64,000 nt of DNA from Actinophytocola sp963840275 (GTDB lineage: Bacteria > Actinomycetota > Actinomycetes > Mycobacteriales > Pseudonocardiaceae): positions 248,001 to 312,000 of the forward strand of contig CAWIYK010000003.1 in NCBI GenBank assembly GCA_963840275.1, written 5' to 3'. This document shows positions 30,668-39,971 of this stretch, in pieces. Within the stretch, counting starts at the first letter, position 1. The number at the start of each line of letters is the position of its first letter. The notes under the pieces were generated by a model. The model was not told where the DNA came from. It was given only the letters and a program-made list of their open reading frames with translations, and ran no database searches. A program made the translations under genes and the position numbers.

Positions 30668-31885
30668 TCACCCTTCGATGAGGTTGCATTGGCGTGCCGC
30701 GGTGCGGAATGCACTGATCGCGAAGTCGATGTCGGCCCGCGTGTGCGCGGCGGTGATCGCGATCCGCAGCCGGGCGAGACCGGGCGGCACGGCCGGGGTC
30801 ATCACCGGAAGGCCGATCACGCCGGCCTTGCGGCAGGCCGTCGCGTACTCCCACGCGGTCTCGTCCGAGCCGACGATCAGCGGCACCACAGTGGACTCGC
30901 TGGCGCCGGTGTTCATGCCGGCGTCGATCATGATCTGCCGGAACCGGGCCGCTTCCCGCTGCGCGTGGGCGACCCGCTCCGGCTCGCGGTCCAGGACCCG
31001 CAACGCCTCGAGCGCCGCTCCGGCACAGGCCGGTGCCAGCGCGGCGGAGAACAGGAAGGGCCGGGCACGGCGCTTGAGGAACTGCAGGAACTTCGCCGAC
31101 CCGACGATCCAGCCGCCGTTGGACGGGATCGCCTTGGACAGCGTGCCGACCTTGATGTCGGCCCTGACCTTGCCGCCGAAGTGCTCCTCGATGCCCCGGC
31201 CGGTCGCGCCGATGGCGCCGAGCGCGTGCGCCTCGTCCACCATGAGCAGTGCGTCGTGCCGGTCGCACACCTCGCGCAGCTCCGGCAGAGGCGCGATGTC
31301 ACCGTCCATCGAGTACACGCTGTCGACGACGACCAGGAGCGTCCCGGACTTGTCCGCCGCCGCCAGCCGGCGATCGAGGTGGCCGGGGTCGTTGTGCCGG
31401 AAGCGGGTCACCGTCGCGCCGCTGAGCTGGGCGCCGTCCACGATGCTCGCGTGGTCGAGCTTGTCGAGCAGGATGGTGTCGCCCGGACCGCACAGCGCGC
31501 CGACCGTGCCGACGTTGGCGGCGTAGCCGGAGCTGAACACCAGCGCGGCCTCCCGGCCGGTGAACCGGGCCACCTCGGCCTCGAGCTCCTCGTGCAGCGG
31601 GACGGTGCCGGCCAGTGCCCGGACCCCCGGGGTGCCCGTGCCGTACTCGTCGAGCGCGGCCTTCGCCGCGGCGACGACGCGCTCGTCCCCGTTGATGCCG
31701 GCGTAGCCGTAGCCGGACATCATCAGCAGACGTTCACCGTCGACCTCGACGTAGGAGCTGTCGGGTTCCGGTCGGTAGGCCACGAAGTTGTTGCGGCGAC
31801 CGGGTTCCCATTCGAGCTCGTCGATTCGCCGGTTCATCGCGACAACCTTCGGCTCGAGATGTTGCCAGGCAGCTGAAGCGTTCAC
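30668..31885 (-). CDS. Alpha-oxoamine synthase (AONS/RedN-like)
   Basis: 405 residues from GTG 31885 (GAGGAG 6 bp ahead; GTG 31903 is an alternative). It is a fold-type I PLP enzyme of the 8-amino-7-oxononanoate/5-aminolevulinate synthase family: SGYAANVG, DKLDHASIVDG, VDEAHALGAIG and the PLP lysine Lys251 in GTLSKAIPSNGG. These enzymes decarboxylatively condense an amino acid with an acyl thioester to give an aminoketone. There are no other biotin genes. In this operon the acyl donor is probably a carrier-bound ketide, which would lead to an aminoketone able to cyclise to a pyrrole or pyrazine. It is the first gene of the long minus-strand transcript, behind the SARP-type promoter at 31926-31959. 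Confidence 0.87.
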   Translation of the reverse strand: MNASAAWQHLEPKVVAMNRRIDELEWEPGRRNNFVAYRPEPDSSYVEVDGERLLMMSGYGYAGINGDERVVAAAKAALDEYGTGTPGVRALAGTVPLHEELEAEVARFTGREAALVFSSGYAANVGTVGALCGPGDTILLDKLDHASIVDGAQLSGATVTRFRHNDPGHLDRRLAAADKSGTLLVVVDSVYSMDGDIAPLPELREVCDRHDALLMVDEAHALGAIGATGRGIEEHFGGKVRADIKVGTLSKAIPSNGGWIVGSAKFLQFLKRRARPFLFSAALAPACAGAALEALRVLDREPERVAHAQREAARFRQIMIDAGMNTGASESTVVPLIVGSDETAWEYATACRKAGVIGLPVMTPAVPPGLARLRIAITAAHTRADIDFAISAFRTAARQCNLIEG

Positions 31886-31925
31886 ATGCGTCTCCTCACC
31901 CACGAACCACGGTCACAGCACTGAG

Positions 31926-31959
31926 ATTCCTACGGGGACGGGCGCAAGTGGAGCGCAAC
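31926..31959 (-). promoter_or_regulatory. SARP-type promoter for the AONS operon
   Basis: Read on the minus strand: GTTGCGC (31959-31953), 4 bp, CTTGCGC (31948-31942), 9 bp, then TAGGAA as a -10 box (31932-31927). Heptamer repeats with an 11-bp period and the second repeat about 8-9 bp before -10 are the known operator layout for SARPs. Transcription would start near 31919 and read the twelve genes down to 21088. Confidence 0.75.
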
Positions 31960-32069
31960 ATCGACCAGGGCGTGGAGACGCGCGTCAACTCCCGGCGTGC
32001 GCTGCTTTAGCCCCACGCGATCGTGACGCGAACGCGTGGCCGCAGGGTCTATAGCGAGAGGAGCAACGC

Positions 32070-35000
32070 ATGCTGCATGACCTGCCCGACGTCTCACCGG
32101 CTCCCGGCGTGCTGATCCGGCTCGCGGGCCTGGTCGCGATCGAGGAGGGCTCCGCGGAGCCCCGTTACCTGTCGAGCGCGCAGGTTCAGATCGCCTTCGT
32201 CCGGATGGCACTGGAACGGGCCGGCGGCACCGGTCGTGAGCAGCTCGCCGACACCGTGTGGCCGGACGGGTTGCCCGACACCTGGGCCTCGGCGTTGCGG
32301 AGTGTGGTGAGCCGGGTCCGGTCGTTCGTGGCCGGCCCGACGCGGGGCGACGACGCCCCGGCGGACGGCGACCAGACCTGCGTGATCGCCAGGGGCGGGC
32401 GGTACCTGCTGCAGTTGCCCTCCGACGCCGTGATCGACCTCGAGCGCGCGGAGCAGGAGGTCATCGAGGCGGTGTCCGCCCACACCGCCGGCGTGTTCGA
32501 CGAGGCGCTGCGGCTGGCCGAGTCGGCGGTCACCTGCCTGCGGCGGCCGCTGCTGCCCAACCACGACGGTGACTGGGTCACCGAGGTGCGGGTGCGGCTG
32601 GCCGAGCTGCTGGTGACCGGGCTGGAGACCGCGAGTCTCGCGGCGTCGGCCCTCGGTGACGGGCCGGCCGCGCTGCGGTTCGCCGACGAGGCGGTGCGGC
32701 GGGCGCCGCTGCGGGAGAGCGCGCACCGCGCGAGGATGACCGCGCACGTCGCCGCCGGCAACCGGGCCGAAGCCGTGCGGATCTACCACGAGCTGCGCTG
32801 CGTTCTCGCCGAGCAGCTGGGGATCGATCCGTCGCCGGAGACCCAGACGGCCTACGTCGAGTTGCTCGGCGGGCCCACGGCGGACACCGCCGGCTCGTAC
32901 AACGGGTCCCGGCCGGGGCCTCGGTCGACGGCGCCGTTCGTGGGGCGTCGAAGCGAGCTGGCCGCCGTGGCGCAGGCCTGGTCCCGAGCCGAACGCGGCA
33001 CCAGCCACATGGTGCTGGTCACCGGCGAGGCCGGGATCGGCAAGACCCGGCTGACGACCGAGGCCACCCGCCAGGTGAGCCTCGCAGGCGGGTTGGTCGC
33101 GCACGGCCGCTGCGACCGGGACCCGGCCGTGCCGTGCCAGCCGCTCGTGGAAGCCGTCGAGAGTCTGCTCGCCACCGGACTCGACGACCTGGGAGTCGGC
33201 GGGCAGGCCCGCGACGTCCTCGCCGCCATGACCGACGGGTCGGCGGGCGCCCGACCGGCCGAGCACGCGTCGGCGGTCGCCGACCTGCTGGTGCGGATCT
33301 CCCGCGCCCAGCCGGTGCTGCTGTTCCTCGACGACCTCGACCTCGCGGGCGAGGACACGCTCGCCGTGCTCCGCCAGCTCTTCCGGCGCCGCTACGAGGC
33401 GTCGCTGCTGGTCGTGGCGACCGCGAAGTCGCCGGCACAGCGCCCGGAACGGCTGGTGGCCGCCATCCAGGAGGTCGACCAGGACGGCTGGCTGTACCGC
33501 CTCACCCTGCCCGGCCTCTCCGAGTCTGACGTGGCGGACCTGGTCAACGAGGTCGTGCCGGCGCCGTTCATCCAGGAGGTGCCGCCCGCGAGCCGGCTGC
33601 TCGCCGACACGGCGGGCAACGCCTACCTGCTGCTGGAGCTGCTGCTGTGGCCGTGCGAGCGGGGCGTCGTCGGCTCGCACCAGGAGCTGTCCCCGGCCAT
33701 CCACGAGTACGCGACCGCCCAGCTCGCCAGGCTCGCGCCCGTGCCCCACCGCCTGCTGCGCACCGCGGTCGCGGCCGGCCGGACCTTCGAGCTCGACCTC
33801 GCCTACGAGGCGGCCGGGCTGGACCTGGACCGGGCCATGGACGCCCTGGACCTGTTGCTGGCGGCCGGGATCGTCTCCGAGGCCGGTCGCGGCCACTACC
33901 GCTTCACCCACGACGTGCTGCGCCGGGCGATCTACGCGCAGTTCAGCGCGGTCCGCCGACGCGGCCTGCACGCACGGCTCGCGAACGTGATCGAACGCCG
34001 GCGCGCCGGCGACCTCGGCCGCTACACCATGGCGCTGGCCCGCCACCACACCGCGGGCGCGGCCGAGGGTGGCGACCAGCGTGCGGTGCGGTGGATGTGG
34101 CGGGCCGCGGCGCGGGCCGGCGCGGAGGGGGCGCTGGAGGAGGCGGTGCGCACGTACCGCGACGCGTCGCGGTACGTGCCGGGCACCGACGACGGGCTGC
34201 GTGCCGAGGCCATCACCAACCTCGGGCTGGCGCAGCTCGCCGCCGGCCACCCGGAGTGCGCGCAGACCCTGCTCGACGGCGCGCTGCACGCGATCCACAG
34301 CGACCGCCTGCCGGTCGCCGCGCGAGCCGCGCTGGGTCTCGCCGACGCGGTCGACACGCGACCGGAGCTGTACAGCGAGGCCGCGGCCCTGATCGAGCTG
34401 CTGGTGCAGGAGGTCCGGGGCCACTGGTCCGGCGCCGGGCGGGTCGACGGGGTGACCCTCGGCCGCATGCTGGCCAGGCAGGCCCGGCTCGGCTCGACTG
34501 TGGCGGCGGGGCCGGTGACCGACGCGGCGCTCGTCGCGCTGACCCGCGAGCTCGGCCTGCTCGTCGGCGACCTGGAGGCGGTGACTCGCCGGCACACACT
34601 GGCGGGGGAGCTGCTCGCCGTGGCGACCGCCGTGGACGACGTCGACGCGCGGATCGTCGGCGCACACCACCAGGCCATGGCGGCGGAGCTGCGCGGCGAC
34701 CACGCCGCCCGGCAGGAGGCGCTGGCCGCGCTCGTGGCCGCCGCCCACGGCGCCAGCCCGCTCGGCGACGCCCTGCTGCTCGACCACGCCGTGGCTCGGG
34801 CCGTCACGCAGGGCAGGTTCACCGACGCGGCGCTCACCGCCTCCCTCGCCGCGACCGTCACCGGGGACCGAGAGACCGGGAACGGTGCCGTCGGTGCCGT
34901 TGATGGCTGGGCGGCGGTCAGCCCCGCGCCCGGGAGCCTGGCCGAGCGCCAGCTGCTGGTCGCCGGCCTGCTGCGGGCCAGCCTGTGGCCGGCCACCGCG

Positions 35001-35534
35001 TGGTCGCCGCAGACCAACCTCGCCGCCGCTGAGCGCTCGCTGCTGGCACTGCCCGGCGGCGACCGGGGCGGCCCACACCTCACCGTGCGCGCCTACGCGA
35101 CCGGCGCCGAGCCGCTCCCCTCCGGTGACGAGTGGCCGCACCTGATGGGTGTGCTCGCACTCGGCGCCGTGGAACTGGGCGATCCGACGACGGCCGAGGC
35201 GCTGCGCACGCGGCTCGCCCCGCACGCCGGGTTGGTGTGCGGGGTCGGGTACCGGACCTTCGTCGGCCCGATGTCGTTCCACCTCGGCCGGCTCGCCGTG
35301 GTCGTCGGCGACTGGGACGAGGCGGCGAGCCAGCTGACCGCCGCCGTGTCCTGGCTCACCGAACGGGACGCGCGGCCGTGGGCCGCACTGGCCAAGCAGG
35401 CGTTGGCACGGGCGTTGGCGGGCCGGGGCAGGACGGGCGACCGGGAGTCGGCGCGAGCGCTGCTCGCCGAGGCGAACTCGGCGCTCGCCGACACCGGCCT
35501 GCGGCACCGGGTCGCCGCGCCGGCGGGTCGGTGA
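32070..35534 (+). CDS. Large SARP-ATPase regulator (AfsR-like, without LuxR domain)
   Basis: 1154 residues. The N-terminal winged helix (about 10-90) and BTAD domain (about 130-270, ending LAEQLGIDPSPETQ) are SARP-type. A STAND/AAA ATPase follows from PFVGRRSEL with Walker A GEAGIGKTRL and Walker B LLFLDDLD, and the remaining 600 residues are helical TPR-like repeats. There is no C-terminal LuxR HTH. Such regulators use nucleotide and ligand state to control SARP activity and often sit above a small SARP. It is divergent from the AONS operon, with GAGAGGAG ahead of ATG and a TATAGC box at 32051. A direct role on the 11-bp repeats is possible. Confidence 0.87.
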   Translation: MLHDLPDVSPAPGVLIRLAGLVAIEEGSAEPRYLSSAQVQIAFVRMALERAGGTGREQLADTVWPDGLPDTWASALRSVVSRVRSFVAGPTRGDDAPADGDQTCVIARGGRYLLQLPSDAVIDLERAEQEVIEAVSAHTAGVFDEALRLAESAVTCLRRPLLPNHDGDWVTEVRVRLAELLVTGLETASLAASALGDGPAALRFADEAVRRAPLRESAHRARMTAHVAAGNRAEAVRIYHELRCVLAEQLGIDPSPETQTAYVELLGGPTADTAGSYNGSRPGPRSTAPFVGRRSELAAVAQAWSRAERGTSHMVLVTGEAGIGKTRLTTEATRQVSLAGGLVAHGRCDRDPAVPCQPLVEAVESLLATGLDDLGVGGQARDVLAAMTDGSAGARPAEHASAVADLLVRISRAQPVLLFLDDLDLAGEDTLAVLRQLFRRRYEASLLVVATAKSPAQRPERLVAAIQEVDQDGWLYRLTLPGLSESDVADLVNEVVPAPFIQEVPPASRLLADTAGNAYLLLELLLWPCERGVVGSHQELSPAIHEYATAQLARLAPVPHRLLRTAVAAGRTFELDLAYEAAGLDLDRAMDALDLLLAAGIVSEAGRGHYRFTHDVLRRAIYAQFSAVRRRGLHARLANVIERRRAGDLGRYTMALARHHTAGAAEGGDQRAVRWMWRAAARAGAEGALEEAVRTYRDASRYVPGTDDGLRAEAITNLGLAQLAAGHPECAQTLLDGALHAIHSDRLPVAARAALGLADAVDTRPELYSEAAALIELLVQEVRGHWSGAGRVDGVTLGRMLARQARLGSTVAAGPVTDAALVALTRELGLLVGDLEAVTRRHTLAGELLAVATAVDDVDARIVGAHHQAMAAELRGDHAARQEALAALVAAAHGASPLGDALLLDHAVARAVTQGRFTDAALTASLAATVTGDRETGNGAVGAVDGWAAVSPAPGSLAERQLLVAGLLRASLWPATAWSPQTNLAAAERSLLALPGGDRGGPHLTVRAYATGAEPLPSGDEWPHLMGVLALGAVELGDPTTAEALRTRLAPHAGLVCGVGYRTFVGPMSFHLGRLAVVVGDWDEAASQLTAAVSWLTERDARPWAALAKQALARALAGRGRTGDRESARALLAEANSALADTGLRHRVAAPAGR

Positions 35535-35546
35535 GCGCACCCGCCG

Positions 35547-35579
35547 GTTGCGTCCCTGTTGCGTGGCCGGCCGTATACC
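35547..35579 (+). promoter_or_regulatory. SARP-type promoter for the decarboxylase-acetyltransferase gene
   Basis: GTTGCGT at 35547-35553 and again at 35558-35564 (11-bp period), then 9 bp, then TATACC (35574-35579) as a -10 box. The start codon lies 25 bp further on with GGAAAGGGA between. The spacing is identical to the 31926-31959 site on the other strand. Confidence 0.8.
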
Positions 35580-35604
35580 TGAGGTAGCAACGGAAAGGGA
35601 GTCC

Positions 35605-37641
35605 ATGGAGCTGCGATACTGGGTCTCGCGTGCCGTGGACGTGGTCGAGCGGTGGGGCGAGCGGTTCGGCCCCTACACCCGGCACCCTTCGCAGCTGGTC
35701 GAGGACGCCGTGTTCGCGCCGGCGTTCGACACCTTCGCCAAACGCATGGCGAACAACTACCCGTTCTTCCACCCGCGCTACGCCGGTCAGATGGTCAAGC
35801 CCCCGCACCCGGCGGCGGTCGTCGGCTATCTCACCGCGATGTTGTTCAACCCCAACAACCACGCGGCCGAGGGCGGGCCGGCGACCACCGAGATGGAGCG
35901 GGAGTGCGTCGCGTCGCTGGCCGGGATGTTCGGCCTGCGCGAGCACGTGGGGCACCTGACCACCAGCGGCACCATGGCGAACCTGGAGGCGCTCTACGTG
36001 GCGCGCCAGTCGCACCCCGGCCGCGGTGTGGCGTTCAGCTCCGAAGCCCACTACACCCACCAGCGGATGTGCCACGTGCTCGGCATGGCGGCGCACCCGG
36101 TGCCGGCGGATGCCGCCGGGCGGCTCGACGTCGACGCTCTGGAGCGGGTACTGGCCACCGGGCAGGTCGGCACCGTGGTGGTCACCGCCGGCACGACCGG
36201 GCTGGGCGCGGTCGACCCGATTCACGAGGTGCTGCCGCTGGCCCGCCGCTACGGCGCCCGGGTACACGTGGACGCGGCGTACGGCGGCTTCTTCGCCCTG
36301 CTGGCCCGGCCGGACGCCGAGGAGCGGCTCGACCCGCGGCCGTGGCAGGCGATCGCCGGCTGCGACTCGGTCGTGGTCGACCCGCACAAGCACGGGCTGC
36401 AGCCCTACGGATGCGGCGCGGTGTTGTTCGCCGACCCCGACATCGGGCGGTTCTTCGCGCACGACTCGCCCTACACCTACTTCACCGACGCCGAACTGCA
36501 CCTCGGCGAGATCAGCCTGGAGTGCTCCCGCGCCGGCGCGTCCGCGGCCGCGCTGTGGCTGACACTGCAGCTGGTTCCGTTGGACCAGAGTGGTTTCGGG
36601 GCCACGCTGTCCGCAGGCCGGCGTGCCGCGCTGCGCTGGGCGGAGCTGATCGAGGCCGCGCCGGCGCTGCGGCTGTACCAGCGCCCGGAGCTCGACATCG
36701 TCACCTACTTCCCGGCGACCGGGCAGGCGTCGCTCCGCGCCGTCGACACGGCGTCGAACCGGATGCTGCGCGCGGGCATGACCGACCAGGAAGACCCGGT
36801 GTTCCTGAGCGTGGTGCGCGTCGACGCCGACGCGTTCCTTCGCCGGCACCCCGACCTCGCCGGCGACGCCCCGACCGCGCACGTGCTGCGCAGCGTCCTG
36901 CTCAAACCCGAGGCGGAGGACTACCTCGACCAGCTGCACAGCCGGGTGCACCGGCTCGCCGTCGGCGACGACCGGCCGGCGGGGCACCACGGCGACGACA
37001 CGGTGGACGGAGACGCAGTGCGATCCAACGGAGTTCCCCAGGCGGTACCGGTCCGCACCGCGGTGCGGGCCACCGACGCCGACACCGACCGGCTCGTGGA
37101 GTTGCTCACGAGGTCCTTCCACGACGATCCGCTGACGGTCTGGGCGTTCCCGGATCCGGGGCGGCGCGGCGCGATCCTGCCCGAGTTCTTCCGGGCACAC
37201 GTGGATCTCTCGCTCGACTACGACGGCGTGTACACCACCCCGGAACGCGACGCCGTGCTGCTGTTCCTGCCGCCGGGCGCCTGGGAGAAGGTGGCGGCGC
37301 GGGACGCCGAGCTCACCGAACTGTTCGCCGACATCGCCGGTGAGTACCGCGAGGCACTGCTGACGATCATGGAGCGGCAGGCGCGGTGCCACCCCGGCGG
37401 GCGGCACTACTACGTGTCGTTCGTCGGCGTCGACCCGGATGCCCAGCGACGTGGCACGGGAGCCGTCCTCAGCGACGCGCTCGTCGAGCGGGCGGACCAG
37501 GAAGGGGTCGCGGTGTACACCGAGACCAGCTCCGCCGGCGGCGCCGGGCTCACCCAGCGGTACGGCTTCGCCCCGTTGGGGGCCGACATCGTGCTCCCGG
37601 ACGGACCGTCCCTGCGTCCGATGTGGCGGGTGCCGCGATGA
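35605..37641 (+). CDS. PLP-dependent amino acid decarboxylase fused to a GNAT acetyltransferase
   Basis: 678 residues from ATG 35605. Residues 1-460 are a group II (aromatic-L-amino-acid/tyrosine/glutamate-type) decarboxylase: LTTSGTMANLEAL, HVDAAYGGF and the PLP lysine in VVVDPHKHGLQPYG. After a hydrophilic linker (HHGDDTVDGDAV region, about 465-485), residues about 490-678 form a GNAT N-acetyltransferase with the acetyl-CoA loop VDPDAQRRGTGAVL. The fusion implies decarboxylation of an amino acid followed by acylation of the resulting amine. Amino acid and acyl donor are unknown. It is controlled by the SARP-like site just upstream and is coupled by ATGA to the next gene. Confidence 0.85.
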   Translation: MELRYWVSRAVDVVERWGERFGPYTRHPSQLVEDAVFAPAFDTFAKRMANNYPFFHPRYAGQMVKPPHPAAVVGYLTAMLFNPNNHAAEGGPATTEMERECVASLAGMFGLREHVGHLTTSGTMANLEALYVARQSHPGRGVAFSSEAHYTHQRMCHVLGMAAHPVPADAAGRLDVDALERVLATGQVGTVVVTAGTTGLGAVDPIHEVLPLARRYGARVHVDAAYGGFFALLARPDAEERLDPRPWQAIAGCDSVVVDPHKHGLQPYGCGAVLFADPDIGRFFAHDSPYTYFTDAELHLGEISLECSRAGASAAALWLTLQLVPLDQSGFGATLSAGRRAALRWAELIEAAPALRLYQRPELDIVTYFPATGQASLRAVDTASNRMLRAGMTDQEDPVFLSVVRVDADAFLRRHPDLAGDAPTAHVLRSVLLKPEAEDYLDQLHSRVHRLAVGDDRPAGHHGDDTVDGDAVRSNGVPQAVPVRTAVRATDADTDRLVELLTRSFHDDPLTVWAFPDPGRRGAILPEFFRAHVDLSLDYDGVYTTPERDAVLLFLPPGAWEKVAARDAELTELFADIAGEYREALLTIMERQARCHPGGRHYYVSFVGVDPDAQRRGTGAVLSDALVERADQEGVAVYTETSSAGGAGLTQRYGFAPLGADIVLPDGPSLRPMWRVPR

Positions 37642-38300
37642 GTGCGGCGCTCGGCGACGACCGGCTCCTGCTGTGGTCCGCGAGCCAGGTCCGCCGCGGC
37701 GAGGTCCCCGACCCGCACCGCGAGCCGATGGACGAGGTTCTGCGCTGGAGCGAGGAGTTCCTCGTGTCCTCGCACCCCGAGCTGGGCCGTACCGGCCCGG
37801 TCTGCCCGTACACGGCGCCGTCGCTGCGCAAGGATCTGTACTACCTCGGCGTCCCGGTCGACGACGGTGGCGGACTGGACATGCCCGCGGTCGTTTCCCG
37901 GCTGCGCTACTGGCACGAGCGGCTGTCGGCCGATCTGAGCACGGCGGACCGGGAGCTGTTGGCCCTGCTCGTGGTGCTGCCGCACATCGACCGCGAGGAC
38001 TCGAGAGAGCTGGACGAGCTGCAGCGCAAGGCGAAGGACGAGTTCGTCGCGAACGGACTGATGATCGGGCAGTTCCACCCGAGCTGCCCGGAGCAGGGCC
38101 TGTGGAGCGGGACGTTCCGCCCGCTGCGCTCGCCGGTCCCGCTGCTCGCCGTGCGCCAGCTGCTCGTGTTCGACCTGCCCTTCCTGGACCACCAGGCGCA
38201 CCTGGACCAGTACCTGAGGCGTTTCGCCGACGCACTTCCCGCGCGGATGCGCGACCAGCTCGTGACCCGGCTGATGAACAACCACGTCGGCGTGGTGTAG
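37638..38300 (+). CDS. Hypothetical protein (DUF6875-like)
   Basis: 220 residues, soluble, no signal peptide. It contains GPVCPYTAPSLRKDLYYL near residue 55, GLMIGQFHPSCPEQGLW near 140 and VRQLLVFDLPFLDH near 175, an arrangement I associate with the DUF6875 family found beside biosynthetic genes; the assignment is tentative. It overlaps the decarboxylase-acetyltransferase gene by ATGA, so the two probably act together. No catalytic motif is recognised. Confidence 0.55.
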   Translation: MSAALGDDRLLLWSASQVRRGEVPDPHREPMDEVLRWSEEFLVSSHPELGRTGPVCPYTAPSLRKDLYYLGVPVDDGGGLDMPAVVSRLRYWHERLSADLSTADRELLALLVVLPHIDREDSRELDELQRKAKDEFVANGLMIGQFHPSCPEQGLWSGTFRPLRSPVPLLAVRQLLVFDLPFLDHQAHLDQYLRRFADALPARMRDQLVTRLMNNHVGVV

Positions 38301-38318
38301 CGGACCGGACCCGGTGAG

Positions 38319-39152
38319 CTACGGGCCGGTCACGCTCGCGGGGTGCCAGATCCCGGTCCGCGCGGTGGCCTCGACGTAGTCGGCGAAGTCCCGGGGCGCG
38401 CGGTCGAGTGCCTCCCGCACGCCATCGGTCACCACGGCGTTGTGACCGTCGAGGGTCTCGGTGAACAGACCGATCAGCAGGTCGGCGGACTCGACCGGCA
38501 GGCCGGCCGCCACGGCGCCTTCGTGGTACTGCGCCATGGTGACGGGCTCGTACCGCAGCTCCCGGCCGGTGGCGGCGCCGATCTCCCGCGTGGCGTCGGC
38601 GAAGGTGAGCAGCCGGGGGCCGGTCACCTCGTAGAGCCGGCCCGCGTGCCGGTCGTCGGTGAGCGCGGCGACCACCACGTCGGCGATGTCCTCGACGTCC
38701 ACGAAGGGCTCGGGGACCTCGCCGGCCGGCATGGCGACGACACCCTCGTGGACGGCGTCGAGCAGAAAGCCCTCGCTGAAGTTCTGGCTGAACCAGCTGG
38801 CTCGCACCACGGTCCAGTCGACGCCGCTGTCCTGCACGATCCGCTCGGCGCGCTCGGCCTCGCGTTCGCCCCGACCGGACAGCAGCACCAGCCGGCGGAC
38901 CCCGCTGCGCACCGCGAGCTCGGTGAAGTCGCCGATGCTCGCGGCGGCCCCGGGGAACGCGATGTCGGGCGAGTAGACCAGGTAGGCCGCGTCGACACCG
39001 GCCACCGCGTCCGCCCAGGTGTCCGGGGCGTCCCAGTCGAAGGGCGGGCTGGTGGTGCGCGACGCGCCGCGGACCGCGACACCGCGCGCCCGCAGCCGGG
39101 GCACCACCCGCTGTCCGGTCTTTCCGTTGGGCATCAGTACGAGCGTTTCCAT
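38319..39152 (-). CDS. NmrA-like NAD(P)-binding oxidoreductase
   Basis: 277 residues of atypical SDR/NmrA type. The dinucleotide loop is LMPNGKTGQRV (a variant of GxTGxxG), followed by VDAAYLVYSP, LVLLSGRGERE, TVVRASWFSQNFSE and EPFVDVEDIADVV. Relatives are quinone reductases and the ergot-alkaloid reductase EasG. Active-site Tyr-x3-Lys of classical SDRs is absent. It forms a short minus-strand unit with the DUF2306 gene. Its link to biosynthesis is uncertain. Confidence 0.75.
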   Translation of the reverse strand: METLVLMPNGKTGQRVVPRLRARGVAVRGASRTTSPPFDWDAPDTWADAVAGVDAAYLVYSPDIAFPGAAASIGDFTELAVRSGVRRLVLLSGRGEREAERAERIVQDSGVDWTVVRASWFSQNFSEGFLLDAVHEGVVAMPAGEVPEPFVDVEDIADVVVAALTDDRHAGRLYEVTGPRLLTFADATREIGAATGRELRYEPVTMAQYHEGAVAAGLPVESADLLIGLFTETLDGHNAVVTDGVREALDRAPRDFADYVEATARTGIWHPASVTGP

Positions 39153-39161
39153 GCGTGGCTC

Positions 39162-39863
39162 TCAGGGTCGGGGGATCTCGGGACGTGGCGCGAGCCGTGC
39201 CGGACGCCGACGGTTCAGCCACCATCGCGCGATCGCGAGGTTCACCAGCCAGCCGAGCCAGAAGCCCGCCAGCGGGTGGACGATGTCGGACGCGTGCGCC
39301 AGCCCGGGAATCGCGGGCAGGGCAAGGAAAAGCACTCGGCCGGTGACGATCCCCATCGCGGCCGCGAAGCTGTAGACCATCCAGCGCCGGTGCTCACGGG
39401 TCTGGCGGGCCCGGGCCGCCCGGTAGCCGCGCAGTGTGGTCACCATCCCGACCAGCGCCCACGCGGTCGCCCCGGTCGCGCCGAGCAGGTTCAGCGAGCC
39501 CAGCGGCACGACGGCCAGCGCCAGCACACAGGACGGGAGCATGCCGCCGAAGACGTAGACCCGACCGCTGATCCGGTGCACCCTCCGGTGCGTGCGCCGC
39601 AGCCACGGCCACAGCTGCAGGCAGACGGTGACGAGCGTGACCGTGCCGAACACGATGTGCCCCAGCAACATCGGGTAGTGCAGCGCCACCCGCCCGCTGA
39701 TCGGCACCAGCGAGTTCGCCGGGTCGAGGGTCAGATACGGCGGCAGTGACACGGCCAGGAAGGCCACGAGCAGCACGGCCAGTGCGATCAGCCCCCGAGG
39801 GCGCCCGCGCCGGCCGGCCGAGCGGCGCGCACGCGGCGGCCCGTGTTCCAGGGTGTTCGACAC
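39162..39863 (-). CDS. DUF2306 membrane protein
   Basis: 233 residues from GTG 39863 (AGGAGG upstream). About six membrane segments and the DUF2306 signature RRVHRISGRVYVFGG followed by REHRRWMVYSF, with histidines and arginines at membrane boundaries. The family is predicted integral membrane, possibly haem- or quinone-associated. It is a small unit with the NmrA-like gene, cut off from the SDR operon by the hairpin at 39905-39944. Confidence 0.7.
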   Translation of the reverse strand: MSNTLEHGPPRARRSAGRRGRPRGLIALAVLLVAFLAVSLPPYLTLDPANSLVPISGRVALHYPMLLGHIVFGTVTLVTVCLQLWPWLRRTHRRVHRISGRVYVFGGMLPSCVLALAVVPLGSLNLLGATGATAWALVGMVTTLRGYRAARARQTREHRRWMVYSFAAAMGIVTGRVLFLALPAIPGLAHASDIVHPLAGFWLGWLVNLAIARWWLNRRRPARLAPRPEIPRP

Positions 39864-39904
39864 GATGGCCTCCTCGTGGCATCGAAAGGTGTCCCGGACG
39901 GCGA

Positions 39905-39944
39905 ACGGCGGGGCCGCGCACGCCGTTGTGCGTGGCCCCGCCGT
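39905..39944 (-). terminator. Strong hairpin terminator after the KASIII-SDR operon
   Basis: A 17-bp stem with one G-T type mismatch (ACGGCGGGGCC.. pairing with ..GGCCCCGCCGT) around a 6-base loop, 28 bp past the SDR stop on the minus strand. No U-run follows, as is common in GC-rich actinomycetes. It should end the ACP-KASIII-SDR transcript. Confidence 0.7.
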
Positions 39945-39971
39945 CGTACGGGGTCGTACCTCGCGTGGTCG

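Noticed and set aside
32094..35606. Long minus-strand open frame opposite the SARP-ATPase gene
   Set aside because: Same low-complexity Arg/Gly/Val-rich composition, no motifs. The plus strand has a clean SARP-STAND protein.
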